Shown here piece after piece: positions 32,094 through 40,793 of a stretch of DNA of 40,808 bases. The stretch is taken from positions 1-40,808 of the forward strand of contig DEQS01000083.1 in the NCBI GenBank assembly GCA_002360555.1, written 5' to 3'. Source of the DNA: Chloracidobacterium sp. UBA3360. Lineage in GTDB: Bacteria; Acidobacteriota; Blastocatellia; Pyrinomonadales; Pyrinomonadaceae. The translations under genes were made by a program, and so were the position numbers. The notes beneath the pieces are model-generated. The model had not been told where the DNA came from, made no database searches, and saw nothing but the letters and a program-made list of their open reading frames with translations. How positions within the stretch are numbered: the first letter of the stretch is position 1; the number at the start of each line of letters is the position of its first letter.

Positions 32094-33380
32094 ATGAAAA
32101 ATTTTAATTTATTCAAGAAAGTCGTCTTTGTTTCCGCTATCTCATTTGGGGTCATTCTTTTTGCGTCAAGGGAATCCGCCGCCCAGTCTGCCCCCAAACA
32201 GGAAAAGCTGCTCAACGGACTCAAGGTACTGCTCTGGAGTGACCCAAAAGCCGACAAGGTAACGGTAAGGCTGCGAATACATTCGGGAGCGGCGTTCGAC
32301 CCCCAGGGCAAAGAGGGCGTGATGCAGTTGCTTGCCGATAATATTTTCCCGAACGAAGCCGCCCGCGAGTTTTTTGTTGAGGACCTCGGCGGCAGTCTTG
32401 AGATCATCACGGGTTATGACTACATCCAGATAAATGCTTCGTCAAAAGCGGGTGAGGAGTATCTGTCGATGCTCGAAACGCTGTCGACCGCTGTCGCAAA
32501 CCCCACGATCGACAAAGAAACTACCGCAAAGCTAAAAACCGCTTTGCTCGCAAGATTAAAGACGATCGAAGCAGATCCGGCTTATGTTGCCGACCGTGCG
32601 GTAGGCAGACGGCTGCTCGGCAGCTTTCCATACGGTCGGCCAATACTCGGTACGACTACGTCGGTTCAGTCGCTCGATTTTCCAGATCTGATCGACGCCA
32701 AACAGCGTTTTCTTGCCGCTGACAATGCGACGATCACGGTATCTGGCAATTTTGACCGTGCACAGGGTTACAAGGCGATACGTCGATATTTTGGCAGTTG
32801 GCTCAAATCCGATAAACGCGTTCCTTCGTCCTTTACACAACCTGAAAATCCGCCAACCGCGCTGATGACCGTTGCATCACCAAATAAAGATGTCGCCGCT
32901 ATTCGCATGGCGATGCGTGGTGTGGCCCGCAACAGCAAAGACCTCGCTGCTTCGATGGTTTTTTCTAACATACTCGAAACACGGCTCAAGGCCCGCGTAC
33001 CCGCTGCTCATGCAAATGATGTTTTTGTAAAAAACGAGGCACACACACAGCCCGGAACGATCGTCATCGGTTTTGCCGCCGGTAAGAACGAGGTCGGTAG
33101 CGGCAACGGAAAGATCGAGGCCAACGATCTGATCTCAAAAGCTCTGGCAGATCCCATAACCGATGCCGAATTTCAGGCCGCACGCTCCGCCGTTTCAACC
33201 GAATGGGCGAAACGCGAGATCGCTCAATTTTGGCTTGATCTCGATACATATAAACTTGCCTCGGTCGATGCCGACAGGTCGATGTTTGATAATGTTTCAT
33301 TTGACGAAGTCCGCAGCTACGCCGAAAAAGCACGGACATCACCGCTCGTATCCGTGCTCGTAAATACGCCCGCAAACTAA
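32094..33380 (+). CDS. M16-family (insulinase-fold) protein without zinc-binding motif
   Basis: A 428-residue exported protein with a signal peptide (VVFVSAISFGVILFASRESA). The N-terminal half follows the M16 fold: NGLKVLLWSDPKADKVTVRLRIHSGAAFD, then a helix and DLGGSLEIITGYDYIQI, and later FPYGRPILGTTTSVQSLDF and ATITVSGNFD. Where active members carry HxxEH, this protein reads KEGVMQLLADNIF, with neither His nor the catalytic Glu, so it is not expected to be a peptidase alone. Such members often act as partners of an active M16 subunit; none is adjacent. ATG at 32094 is preferred to an upstream in-frame start because it begins the signal peptide. Confidence 0.8.
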   Translation: MKNFNLFKKVVFVSAISFGVILFASRESAAQSAPKQEKLLNGLKVLLWSDPKADKVTVRLRIHSGAAFDPQGKEGVMQLLADNIFPNEAAREFFVEDLGGSLEIITGYDYIQINASSKAGEEYLSMLETLSTAVANPTIDKETTAKLKTALLARLKTIEADPAYVADRAVGRRLLGSFPYGRPILGTTTSVQSLDFPDLIDAKQRFLAADNATITVSGNFDRAQGYKAIRRYFGSWLKSDKRVPSSFTQPENPPTALMTVASPNKDVAAIRMAMRGVARNSKDLAASMVFSNILETRLKARVPAAHANDVFVKNEAHTQPGTIVIGFAAGKNEVGSGNGKIEANDLISKALADPITDAEFQAARSAVSTEWAKREIAQFWLDLDTYKLASVDADRSMFDNVSFDEVRSYAEKARTSPLVSVLVNTPAN

Positions 33381-33386
33381 CAAAAA

Positions 33387-34112
33387 ATGCCCGTAACGAC
33401 AGACGCAAAAGAAGCGGCACATTCGCACGCCGTCAAGGAGATGTTCGCCGGTATCGCCGGGCGATACGATCTGCTCAACCACGTCCTGTCGCTAAACATC
33501 GACAAACGCTGGCGGCGGAAAGTGCGTAATTTACTGCAACCAATTCTCGATAATGAAAATGCGGTCGTTCTCGATGTCGCTTGTGGCACCGGCGACCTGT
33601 CGCTTGAGCTTGCACAAAACGGCAAGGCAAAAGTAATTGGTACTGATTTTTGCCGACCGATGCTCGCCGTCGCTCAGGAAAAGAATGGCGGTATTTCGGC
33701 GGCAATCCCTTATGTCGAGGCGGACGCGATGCAGCTTTCGTTTGCTGATAATAGTTTTGACGCGGTGACGATCGCCTTTGGATTACGCAATCTGCCAAAT
33801 TACGAAAACGGGCTGAAAGAGCTAAACCGCATCCTCAAACCCGGCGGCACGCTCGTCATTCTCGAATGCTCACATCCGCCGCTGCCCGGTTTTCGGCAGC
33901 TTTATCATTTCTATTTCGGACGCGTCTTGCCGCGTATCGGCGGGCTCGTTAGCGGTTCACGCGGGGCTTATGAATATCTGCCGGACAGCGTTTCAAAATT
34001 TCCCGAACAGAAAACTCTCGTCGCGATGATGGAAAAAGCCGGCTTTTCTAACGTCAAATATCAAAACCTCACCGGCGGCATTTCCGCCATCCATTCGGGC
34101 ATTAAAAGCTGA
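33387..34112 (+). CDS. ubiE: Demethylmenaquinone/ubiquinone C-methyltransferase
   Basis: A 241-residue SAM-dependent methyltransferase for the last or near-last step in menaquinone (MenG) or ubiquinone (UbiE) synthesis. Signature: VKEMFAGIAGRYDLLNHVLS, SAM motif VLDVACGTGDLSLELA, DAMQLSFADNSFDAVTIAFG, LRNLPNYENGLKELNRILKP and YEYLPDSVSKFPEQ. Length is normal. It starts six bases after the M16-like gene. Menaquinone is the usual acidobacterial quinone, so the menG reaction is favoured, but sequence alone does not separate the two. Confidence 0.93.
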   Translation: MPVTTDAKEAAHSHAVKEMFAGIAGRYDLLNHVLSLNIDKRWRRKVRNLLQPILDNENAVVLDVACGTGDLSLELAQNGKAKVIGTDFCRPMLAVAQEKNGGISAAIPYVEADAMQLSFADNSFDAVTIAFGLRNLPNYENGLKELNRILKPGGTLVILECSHPPLPGFRQLYHFYFGRVLPRIGGLVSGSRGAYEYLPDSVSKFPEQKTLVAMMEKAGFSNVKYQNLTGGISAIHSGIKS

Positions 34113-34168
34113 ATATTTGAGATAAACCGCTTTTAGTTATAAAATTTCCCTGCTCACCGCACGTCCGA

Positions 34169-35149
34169 ATGAAATATCGCTTTTTGAACATCGCCCGCCA
34201 ATTGGCACTGATGCTGCTCGTCATCTGGACGGTGGTGTCGCTAGTGACGCTGCTCATCGAGGTCGTGCCCGGCGACCCCGCGACCGTCATCCTCGGCGAA
34301 ACCGCGACACAGGAACAGATCGAAAATTTTCGAGCCAAACACGGACTCGACCGGCCCGCGTTTTTCTTTTCGTACGGCGGTGAAAAAGGCTTTGTATGGA
34401 ACGGCAGCGACAACCGCTACGCCGACTATTGGCTCGGGCTGTTGCAAGGCGATCTGGGAACGTCATTTCGCACCGACCGCCCTGTCCGTGACATGATCTT
34501 TGAGCGATACCCTTCGACCATCAAACTTGCTATTGCCGCGATGCTGGTCGCTATCGGCATTGCTTTGCCGCTGGGTGTTTTAGCGGGTTCTAGGAAGAAT
34601 TCAATAATAGACAATCTCGCATCGTTCTTTGCTCTGCTCGGCATATCACTTCCGACTTTTGTCATCGGGCCGTTTTTAGTTTATTTATTCGCCGTTCAAC
34701 TCGGATGGTTTTCGCCAACCGGCAGCTTGTATCCCGAAGACATCGTTCTACCCGCGGTCACGCTCGGAGCCGCTCTGTCGGCTATTTTGACGCGTATGAT
34801 CCGCTCCAGTGTGATCGAAGAGCTTGGCGAAGACTATGTCCGCACCGCCCGCGCAAAAGGCGTCAGCGAACGCAAGGTGCTGTTCAAACACGTACTAAAA
34901 AACGGCCTCATCCCGGTTGTCACCATTTTAGGCCTACAACTCGGCGTTTTGCTCGCCGGAGCGATCATTACCGAAAAGATATTTAACTGGCAGGGCCTCG
35001 GGCTACTGCTTCTTGAGGACGGCATTGGTAAACGTGATTACCGTCTCGTGCAGGGCTGCGTGCTCGTAATCAGCGTGACATATATTATTGCGAATTCGTT
35101 GACGGATTTTGTTTATCGCAAACTAGATCCTCGGATAAGGCTTTCTTAG
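34169..35149 (+). CDS. DppB-type ABC transporter permease
   Basis: A 326-residue inner-membrane permease of the peptide/nickel/opine class. It begins with FLNIARQLALMLLVIWTVVS and the VEVVPGDPA-like family element (IEVVPGDPATVILGETATQE), has the GDLGTSFRTDRPV stretch, and ends with a typical EAA loop (VRTARAKGVSERKVLFKHVL) contacting the ATPase. It abuts the DppC-type gene with no gap. The usual partners (substrate-binding protein and two ATPases) are absent from the window. An extra loop between residues 50 and 95 (FFFSYGGEKGFVWNG) is common in this subgroup. The substrate is probably oligopeptides or related amides. Confidence 0.88.
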   Translation: MKYRFLNIARQLALMLLVIWTVVSLVTLLIEVVPGDPATVILGETATQEQIENFRAKHGLDRPAFFFSYGGEKGFVWNGSDNRYADYWLGLLQGDLGTSFRTDRPVRDMIFERYPSTIKLAIAAMLVAIGIALPLGVLAGSRKNSIIDNLASFFALLGISLPTFVIGPFLVYLFAVQLGWFSPTGSLYPEDIVLPAVTLGAALSAILTRMIRSSVIEELGEDYVRTARAKGVSERKVLFKHVLKNGLIPVVTILGLQLGVLLAGAIITEKIFNWQGLGLLLLEDGIGKRDYRLVQGCVLVISVTYIIANSLTDFVYRKLDPRIRLS

Positions 35150-35959
35150 ATGAGTAGATTGGCTTACATCGGCATTGCTATCGCTGTCCTGTTCATATTG
35201 GCTGCGATCTTTGCACCGTTCGTTGCGACGCATGACGTGGCGGCGCAGGATCTTGCGATGCGATATTTTCCGCCGTCGGCAGAGCATTGGTTTGGTACCG
35301 ACGGGCTTGGGCGTGATGTTTTTTCGCGGGTCGTTTTTGGAGCGCGCATCTCGCTTGAGGTCGGGATTACCGTTGTTGTGATATCTGCGATATTCGGCAC
35401 CTTTATCGGGTCGATCGCCGGATTTTACGGCGGGTTTGTCGATAAGTTTTTATCGGGCTATGTCTTTAACGTTTTCCTAGCGTTTCCGGGTCTACTGCTT
35501 GCCATCGCACTCGTCGCGTTTCTAGGAGCGGGCCAGGGCAAGCTTATCGCTGCTCTCTGCGTCATCGGCTGGGTCGGCTACGCACGCGTGATGCGCGGAC
35601 AGGTTTTGAAGGTTCGCGAATACGATTATGTGATGGCGGCCCGGGCACTCGGTGCAAGCAATTTGCGGATATTGTTCACGCATATTCTGCCAAACGCCAT
35701 CCAACCGCTTATCGTCCAAGCCTCACTCGGCATGGCTGGAGCCGTTTTGTCCGAAGCATCACTTTCATTCCTTGGCCTCGGCATACCGCCGCCCGCTCCG
35801 AGTTGGGGCACGATGATCGAGGAGGCGCGGCAATTTTTTGCGACCTCGCCGCATATCCTGCTGTTTCCGGGAATTGCCATTGCCCTGACGGTTCTCGCCT
35901 TCAATTTTATCGGCGACGGCCTGCGTGAATATCTCGATCCAAAACAACGGAGACGTTAG
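35150..35959 (+). CDS. DppC-type ABC transporter permease
   Basis: A 269-residue permease partner of the preceding gene. Family features: HWFGTDGLGRDVFSRVVFGA, VGWVGYARVMRGQVLKVREY, EAA loop VMAARALGASNLRILFTHIL, and the closing SEASLSFLGLGIPPPAPSWG. It has about six membrane segments. It starts directly at the stop of the DppB-type gene, and the 5-oxoprolinase subunit gene begins three bases after its stop, so the transporter is almost surely co-transcribed with pxpBCA. That suggests transport of pyroglutamate, pyroglutamyl peptides or related compounds (inference). Confidence 0.88.
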   Translation: MSRLAYIGIAIAVLFILAAIFAPFVATHDVAAQDLAMRYFPPSAEHWFGTDGLGRDVFSRVVFGARISLEVGITVVVISAIFGTFIGSIAGFYGGFVDKFLSGYVFNVFLAFPGLLLAIALVAFLGAGQGKLIAALCVIGWVGYARVMRGQVLKVREYDYVMAARALGASNLRILFTHILPNAIQPLIVQASLGMAGAVLSEASLSFLGLGIPPPAPSWGTMIEEARQFFATSPHILLFPGIAIALTVLAFNFIGDGLREYLDPKQRRR

Positions 35960-35962
35960 TTA

Positions 35963-36649
35963 ATGGCTGAAAAAAGCCCAAGGATATTCCCACTCGGCGA
36001 TTCGGCGTTGACCGTCGAATTTGGCAACGTGATCTCTGAGGAGCTTAACAAAAATGCGATAGCGCTTGCCGCACATTTTGATAAGAACAACTTTCCCGGC
36101 TTCATCGAATCAGTTCCCGCCTACGCCTCAACAACGCTATTTTATGACCCGTTCGTTGTTCGCAAATCGTTTCCCAAATTCTTCACCGCCTTTGACGCTG
36201 TAAAACACTTAGCCGAGGCCGCTCTGGAAAACATCACCGCTGATGATACGGGAACAATGAGACTTGTCGAGATACCAATCTATTTTGATTCCGAGTCATC
36301 TCTCGATCTGGAATTCGTCGCGGCGTCAAACAACATTTCCTCAGACGAGGTCATCGAGATATTTCTGGCAAAAACCTATCGCGTTTATATGCTCGGGTTC
36401 CTGCCGGGATTTTCGTATATGGGCGAGGTTGACGAACGCATTACGACGCCCCGTCGGGACACGCCGCGAACGGTCGTTCCAAAAGGTAGTGTAGGCATTG
36501 CCGGTAGCCAAACGGGCATTTACTCGCTCGAATCGCCGGGCGGCTGGCAGATCATCGGACGCACCGATGTCGAAATGTTCTCGCCAAATGCAAAGGAACC
36601 ATGCTATCTACGTCCGGGGGACGAAGTGAGGTTTGTTACCGCAAAATGA
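35963..36649 (+). CDS. pxpB: 5-oxoprolinase subunit PxpB (KipI family)
   Basis: A 228-residue cytoplasmic protein. Motifs: GDSALTVEFGNVI (about 9-21), VEIPIYFDSESSLDLEFVAA, VYMLGFLPGFSYMGEVDERI, TPRRDTPRTVVPKGSVGIAG, and QTGIYSLESPGGWQIIGRTD, all hallmarks of KipI/PxpB. With PxpA and PxpC it forms the prokaryotic ATP-dependent 5-oxoprolinase that opens 5-oxoproline to glutamate. The stop overlaps the pxpC start (ATGA, 36646-36649). The Bacillus homologue KipI also inhibits a sporulation kinase, which is unlikely to apply here. Confidence 0.93.
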   Translation: MAEKSPRIFPLGDSALTVEFGNVISEELNKNAIALAAHFDKNNFPGFIESVPAYASTTLFYDPFVVRKSFPKFFTAFDAVKHLAEAALENITADDTGTMRLVEIPIYFDSESSLDLEFVAASNNISSDEVIEIFLAKTYRVYMLGFLPGFSYMGEVDERITTPRRDTPRTVVPKGSVGIAGSQTGIYSLESPGGWQIIGRTDVEMFSPNAKEPCYLRPGDEVRFVTAK

Positions 36650-37617
36650 GCATTCTGATCAAAAAACCCGGCATCTTGACGACGATACAGGATCTCGGTC
36701 GTGTCGGATATCGTCGTCTGGGCATCAACCCTGGCGGAGCGATGGACCGGACAGCCGCACGACTTTTAAACATTTTGCTGGGTAATGACGAGAACGAAGC
36801 CGTTGTAGAAATGCACTTCCCGGCCGCAGAGATTTTTTTTGAAAAGAACGCCGTGTTTGCGATCGGCGGAGCAGACTTTTCCGCGGAACTCGACGGCGAG
36901 CTGATCGCGAATTGGCGGCCATATTTTGCCGAAAAAGGTAGCACTCTCCGATTCACCAAAAAGATATCGGGCAATCGTGCATATCTCACCGTCTGCGGCG
37001 GTTTTAAGATCGAAAGATGGCTCGGCAGCTCAAGCACAAACCTGGCCGCTAAGACGGGCGGCAAAGACGGCCGGCCATTAGCGGCCGGCGACCATATCCC
37101 GCTTTCTTTACAAATAAAGGCAAAACCGCGGATAAGAAACTGTCACATCTCGTCCAACCTGATCCCGTACTATCGACCGTTTCCGACGGTGCGTGTGATC
37201 GTCGGAGCTGAGTTCCCACTTCTTACAAAATCAAGTCAGGGCCTGTTGTACGTTCATGATTTTGTCGTCTCTCAAAACTCGAACCGCATGGGATTTCGGC
37301 TGAAAGGTGCCCCGGTCGAGCTTGCTGAACCGTTTGAATTACTGTCCTCGGTCGCAAGTTTTGGCACCATCCAATTGCTGCCTGACGGCCAATTGATCGT
37401 GCTAATGGCCGACCATCAAACGTCGGGCGGTTACCCACGGGTCGGCCATGTCATCACCCGCGATTTGCCGCTGATCGCCCAACTCGGCCCCGGCGACAAG
37501 GTCGCTTTTCATCTGATCGAGATCGACGAGGCCGAGGCTCTGGCCGCAGAGTTTGAACTGGAGTTGAATTTTTACCGCATCGGGTGTAAATTTCAGGCAA
37601 ACTCGTGGCAACAATAG
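36646..37617 (+). CDS. pxpC: 5-oxoprolinase subunit PxpC (KipA family)
   Basis: A 323-residue protein starting MSILIKKPGILTTIQDLGRV, the standard family start. Further motifs: INPGGAMDRTAARLLNILLG, AVFAIGGADFSAELDG, VRVIVGAEFPLL, NRMGFRLKGAP and VLMADHQTSGGYPRVGHVI. It is a subunit of the Pxp 5-oxoprolinase. The open frame extends upstream into pxpB, but the ATG at 36646 fits the family and overlaps the pxpB stop. Its 3' end overlaps the pxpA start by 13 bases. Confidence 0.93.
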   Translation: MSILIKKPGILTTIQDLGRVGYRRLGINPGGAMDRTAARLLNILLGNDENEAVVEMHFPAAEIFFEKNAVFAIGGADFSAELDGELIANWRPYFAEKGSTLRFTKKISGNRAYLTVCGGFKIERWLGSSSTNLAAKTGGKDGRPLAAGDHIPLSLQIKAKPRIRNCHISSNLIPYYRPFPTVRVIVGAEFPLLTKSSQGLLYVHDFVVSQNSNRMGFRLKGAPVELAEPFELLSSVASFGTIQLLPDGQLIVLMADHQTSGGYPRVGHVITRDLPLIAQLGPGDKVAFHLIEIDEAEALAAEFELELNFYRIGCKFQANSWQQ

Positions 37618-38360
37618 ATCTAAACTGCGACATGGGCGAAGGCTGTGCAAACGACGCCGAGCTGATGGATTACGTATCGTCGGTCAATATCGCATGCGGT
37701 GCCCACGCCGGAGACGCTAAGATAATGCGGCGGACCGTCGAATGTGCGATCGAAAAAGGTGTTGCCATCGGAGCCCATCCCGGCTACCCTGACCGTGAAA
37801 ATTTTGGCCGTTTCGCGATCGAGATGCCGCATTCACAGATCTACGACTTAGTTACCGAACAGTTCAATACACTCAACAAAATTGCCGTCGATGCCGGCGG
37901 CAAGATCAGACACCTCAAGCCGCACGGTGCACTTTACAATCAGTCTGCTCGAGACGCTGGACTCGCAGCGACGATCGCTCAGGCCGTTTTTGATATCGAT
38001 CCAAAATTAGTTCTATTCGGGCTTTCCGGCAGCGTTTCGATCTCTGAAGCGAAAAAGATCGGGCTAGCCACCGCGTCCGAAGTTTTCGCCGACCGAAGTT
38101 ATCAAAGTGACGGCAGCCTGACACCCCGTACAAAACCAAACGCTCTCATTCACGACACAGACATCGCTATCGCACAGGTCATGCAGATGATAAACGACGG
38201 GACCGTTACCGCAACGGATGGCCGTGTTGTCCCTATCACCGCAGACACGATCTGCATTCACGGCGACGGCGATAATGCGCTTGAGTTTGCAACGGCAATA
38301 CGACAGCGTTTGAGGGTGGCAAATATCGATGTTGCCGCAATAGTTTCAGATACCGTATGA
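37605..38360 (+). CDS. pxpA: 5-oxoprolinase subunit PxpA (LamB/YcsF family)
   Basis: A 251-residue protein. The GTG start at 37605 gives (M)ATIDLNCDMGEGCANDAELM, the conserved LamB/YcsF N-terminus, so it is preferred despite overlapping pxpC by 13 bases. Other hallmarks: SVNIACGAHAGDAKIM, GAHPGYPDRENFGR, LKPHGALYNQ, EVFADRSYQSDGSLTPR and ICIHGDGDNALEFA. It is the YcsF-type subunit required, with PxpB and PxpC, to hydrolyse 5-oxoproline. The stop overlaps the start of the next gene (ATGA, 38357-38360). Confidence 0.95.
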   Translation: MATIDLNCDMGEGCANDAELMDYVSSVNIACGAHAGDAKIMRRTVECAIEKGVAIGAHPGYPDRENFGRFAIEMPHSQIYDLVTEQFNTLNKIAVDAGGKIRHLKPHGALYNQSARDAGLAATIAQAVFDIDPKLVLFGLSGSVSISEAKKIGLATASEVFADRSYQSDGSLTPRTKPNALIHDTDIAIAQVMQMINDGTVTATDGRVVPITADTICIHGDGDNALEFATAIRQRLRVANIDVAAIVSDTV

Positions 38361-39532
38361 AAAAACAATCGATCTCTTCGGTAATACTAGGTGCGGCATT
38401 TTTGATGGCGACCTCGGCGGTCGGGCCTGGGTTTTTGACGCAGACGACGGTTTTTACCAAGCAGCTGCTTGCTAGTTTTGGCTTTGTCATATTGCTCTCG
38501 GTCGTGCTTGACGTTTTTGCCCAGCTTAATATCTGGCGTGTGTTGACGGTGTCGGGCAAACGAGGACAGGACGTTGCAAACGAGACGATACCGGCAAGCG
38601 GCTATGTCCTATCGGCGTTGATCGCGTTTGGCGGGCTTGTTTTTAATATCGGCAATATCGCCGGGTGCGGGCTCGGGCTGAACGCCATATTCGGGTTGCC
38701 CGTCGAATATGGTGCCGCGATCAGTGCTTTGGCCGCGATCACAATTTTCCTCGTAAAAGAGGCCGGCAAGGCGATGGATGTGTTTGTTAAGGTGCTCGGC
38801 GTCGTGATGATCGGGCTTATCGCGTACGTTGTCTATGCGTCAAATCCGCCGCTCATTGAGGCGATGCATCGCACCGTCATTCCGGAACAGATCAATGCCC
38901 TGGCAATAGTCACACTCGTCGGAGGTACTGTCGGAGGCTATATTACGTTCGCTGGCGCACATCGTCTGATCGACGCCGGCGTGACCGGCACAGAGTCGCT
39001 CAAAGAAGTAAATCGCGGAGCTTTGACCGGCATATGTTTAACCGCAATCATTAGATTTTTCTTGTTTCTGGCGGCTCTTGGCGTGATCACGATGGGATTG
39101 ACGATCGACGACGCTAACCCGCCCGCGTCGGTATTTCAAAATGCCGCCGGAACGGTGGGCTTACGCATATTTGGAGTCGTCATGTGGGCTGCGGCAATAA
39201 CCTCGGTCGTCGGTGCCGCGTTCACGTCTGTCTCCTTTATGAAGACGCTAAACAAACGGATCGAAGCTAAAACGAACCTGACGATCGTCGCTTTCATCGT
39301 CTTATCGACCGCCATCTTTCTGATCGTCGGGCGGCCCGTAAAGATCCTCGTCTGGGCAGGCACGCTAAATGGATTTATCCTGCCGGTCGGGCTCGCCCTC
39401 ATTCTGCTCGCGTCGCGAAGGGTTTCGATCATGGGCGAATATCGGCACCCATTGTGGTTACAGATCGCCGGTTGGTTAGTTGTGCTGATAATGGCGGGCT
39501 TTAGCATCGTTACGCTATGGGGAAGCGTATAA
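38357..39532 (+). CDS. NRAMP-fold transporter of the YcsG type
   Basis: A 391-residue integral membrane protein with about 11 hydrophobic segments and NRAMP-like sequence. It lacks the family's metal site: where TM1 of metal transporters has DPGN this one has GPGF (SAVGPGFLTQ, about 20-29), and the TM6 MPH aligns with GGY (GGTVGGYITF). In Bacillus subtilis an NRAMP relative (ycsG) lies beside ycsF and the kip genes, the same neighbourhood as here. It overlaps pxpA by four bases, so it is translated with the 5-oxoprolinase. A non-metal substrate such as 5-oxoproline or another organic acid is inferred, not shown. Confidence 0.8.
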   Translation: MKKQSISSVILGAAFLMATSAVGPGFLTQTTVFTKQLLASFGFVILLSVVLDVFAQLNIWRVLTVSGKRGQDVANETIPASGYVLSALIAFGGLVFNIGNIAGCGLGLNAIFGLPVEYGAAISALAAITIFLVKEAGKAMDVFVKVLGVVMIGLIAYVVYASNPPLIEAMHRTVIPEQINALAIVTLVGGTVGGYITFAGAHRLIDAGVTGTESLKEVNRGALTGICLTAIIRFFLFLAALGVITMGLTIDDANPPASVFQNAAGTVGLRIFGVVMWAAAITSVVGAAFTSVSFMKTLNKRIEAKTNLTIVAFIVLSTAIFLIVGRPVKILVWAGTLNGFILPVGLALILLASRRVSIMGEYRHPLWLQIAGWLVVLIMAGFSIVTLWGSV

Positions 39533-39599
39533 TAAATCAATCAACCATTTCGTGGTGTCATAGCATCTAAGGCTCTGTACAACTTTCAGCGGGAAAATT

Positions 39600-40793
39600 A
39601 TGTCAGCAAAAACGCAAATACTGTTCGTCGGCCTGATCATCTTTGTTTCTGGTAACTTTGTGTTTGGGCAGTCCGGCCGCAAAGCAACGGCAACACCGAC
39701 GCCCGCTCCTGTCAACCGGCAAGATGACCCGGCTCAATATTCTGAATCAAAACCAAAGCCAAGCCGCAGCGCACGGATCGCCGACCGTTTTCCGGGTATC
39801 AGCCTCGGCGGCAAACAGGAAGCTGACGCGCCAAAAATCCTTGCCCCTTCGACGGGTGAAAATAAAGACGATGAGGACACGCTCAGGGTCACTACCGACC
39901 TCGTGACCATTCCGGTCTCAGTTTTTGATCGCAACGGGCTCTATATTCCGGGCCTTCGCCAGCAGGATTTCAAGATATTTGAGGACGGTAAGGAGCAAGA
40001 GATCGCATATTTTGGTACGACCGATAAGCCGTTTACAGTTGCCTTGTTGATCGATACAAGCCCCTCAACCGCTTACCGCATAGAAGAAATTCGCAGAGCC
40101 GCCATCGCATTTGTTGATCAGCTTGAGCCGCAGGACAGCGTCGTAGTAATCGAATTTAACGGAAGTGTCAACGTTCGCACTCAGGCAACGACCGACCGCC
40201 AAAAGATCTACAAAGCGATAAATAAAGCCAATTTTGGCGACGGGACCTCGCTTTATAGCGCGGTTGACGAAGCTTTGCGAAAGCAGCTCGGCAAGATCAC
40301 CGGACGTAAGGCCGTTGTTTTATTCACCGATGGTGTTGACACAACTTCACGAAAGCAGACCTACGACAACACGCTTAGTTACGCTGAAGAATCTGATTCG
40401 CTGATCTTCCCGATCTACTACAATACATATCTCGACAACAGACTGCGAAATGCTCAGCCGTGGCCGCCGAGCATTTGGGGGGAGCCACAGCAAGTCATCA
40501 CGCGTGGCGTGACCGCCGAGGAATACGCTGTTGGCAAAAAATATCTTGAGGATCTCGCCGACGCGACGGGCGGTCGGGTTTTCCGACCAGAAGCGACTCC
40601 CGGCGGCCTGACCGCAGCTTTTGAGGGTATTGCTGAGGAACTTCGGCGTCAATACAACATCGGTTATGTCCCATCAGACGAGGGGAAGGTAGGGCAACGA
40701 AAGCAGATCCGCGTACGTGTCGACCGCCCAAATCTAGTCCTACGTGCCCGCGACAGTTATATAGTCGGAGCCTCGAACCCAACCCTAAAATAG
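39600..40793 (+). CDS. VWFA-related secreted protein (acidobacterial type)
   Basis: A 397-residue protein with a signal peptide (FVGLIIFVSGNFVFGQS), a Thr/Pro/Lys-rich linker, then the VWFA-related pattern (TIGR03436-like). DLVTIPVSVFDRNGLYIPGL precedes QQDFKIFEDGKEQEIAYFGT and the VWA core with MIDAS DTSPS (about 151-155), followed by GDGTSLYSAVDEA and VVLFTDGVDTTSRK. It ends with EELRRQYNIGYVPSDEGK, the family C-terminus. These proteins are expanded in Acidobacteria; the function is not established, though metal-dependent ligand binding is likely. The start has GGGA seven bases upstream. Only 15 bases remain after the stop. Confidence 0.88.
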   Translation: MSAKTQILFVGLIIFVSGNFVFGQSGRKATATPTPAPVNRQDDPAQYSESKPKPSRSARIADRFPGISLGGKQEADAPKILAPSTGENKDDEDTLRVTTDLVTIPVSVFDRNGLYIPGLRQQDFKIFEDGKEQEIAYFGTTDKPFTVALLIDTSPSTAYRIEEIRRAAIAFVDQLEPQDSVVVIEFNGSVNVRTQATTDRQKIYKAINKANFGDGTSLYSAVDEALRKQLGKITGRKAVVLFTDGVDTTSRKQTYDNTLSYAEESDSLIFPIYYNTYLDNRLRNAQPWPPSIWGEPQQVITRGVTAEEYAVGKKYLEDLADATGGRVFRPEATPGGLTAAFEGIAEELRRQYNIGYVPSDEGKVGQRKQIRVRVDRPNLVLRARDSYIVGASNPTLK

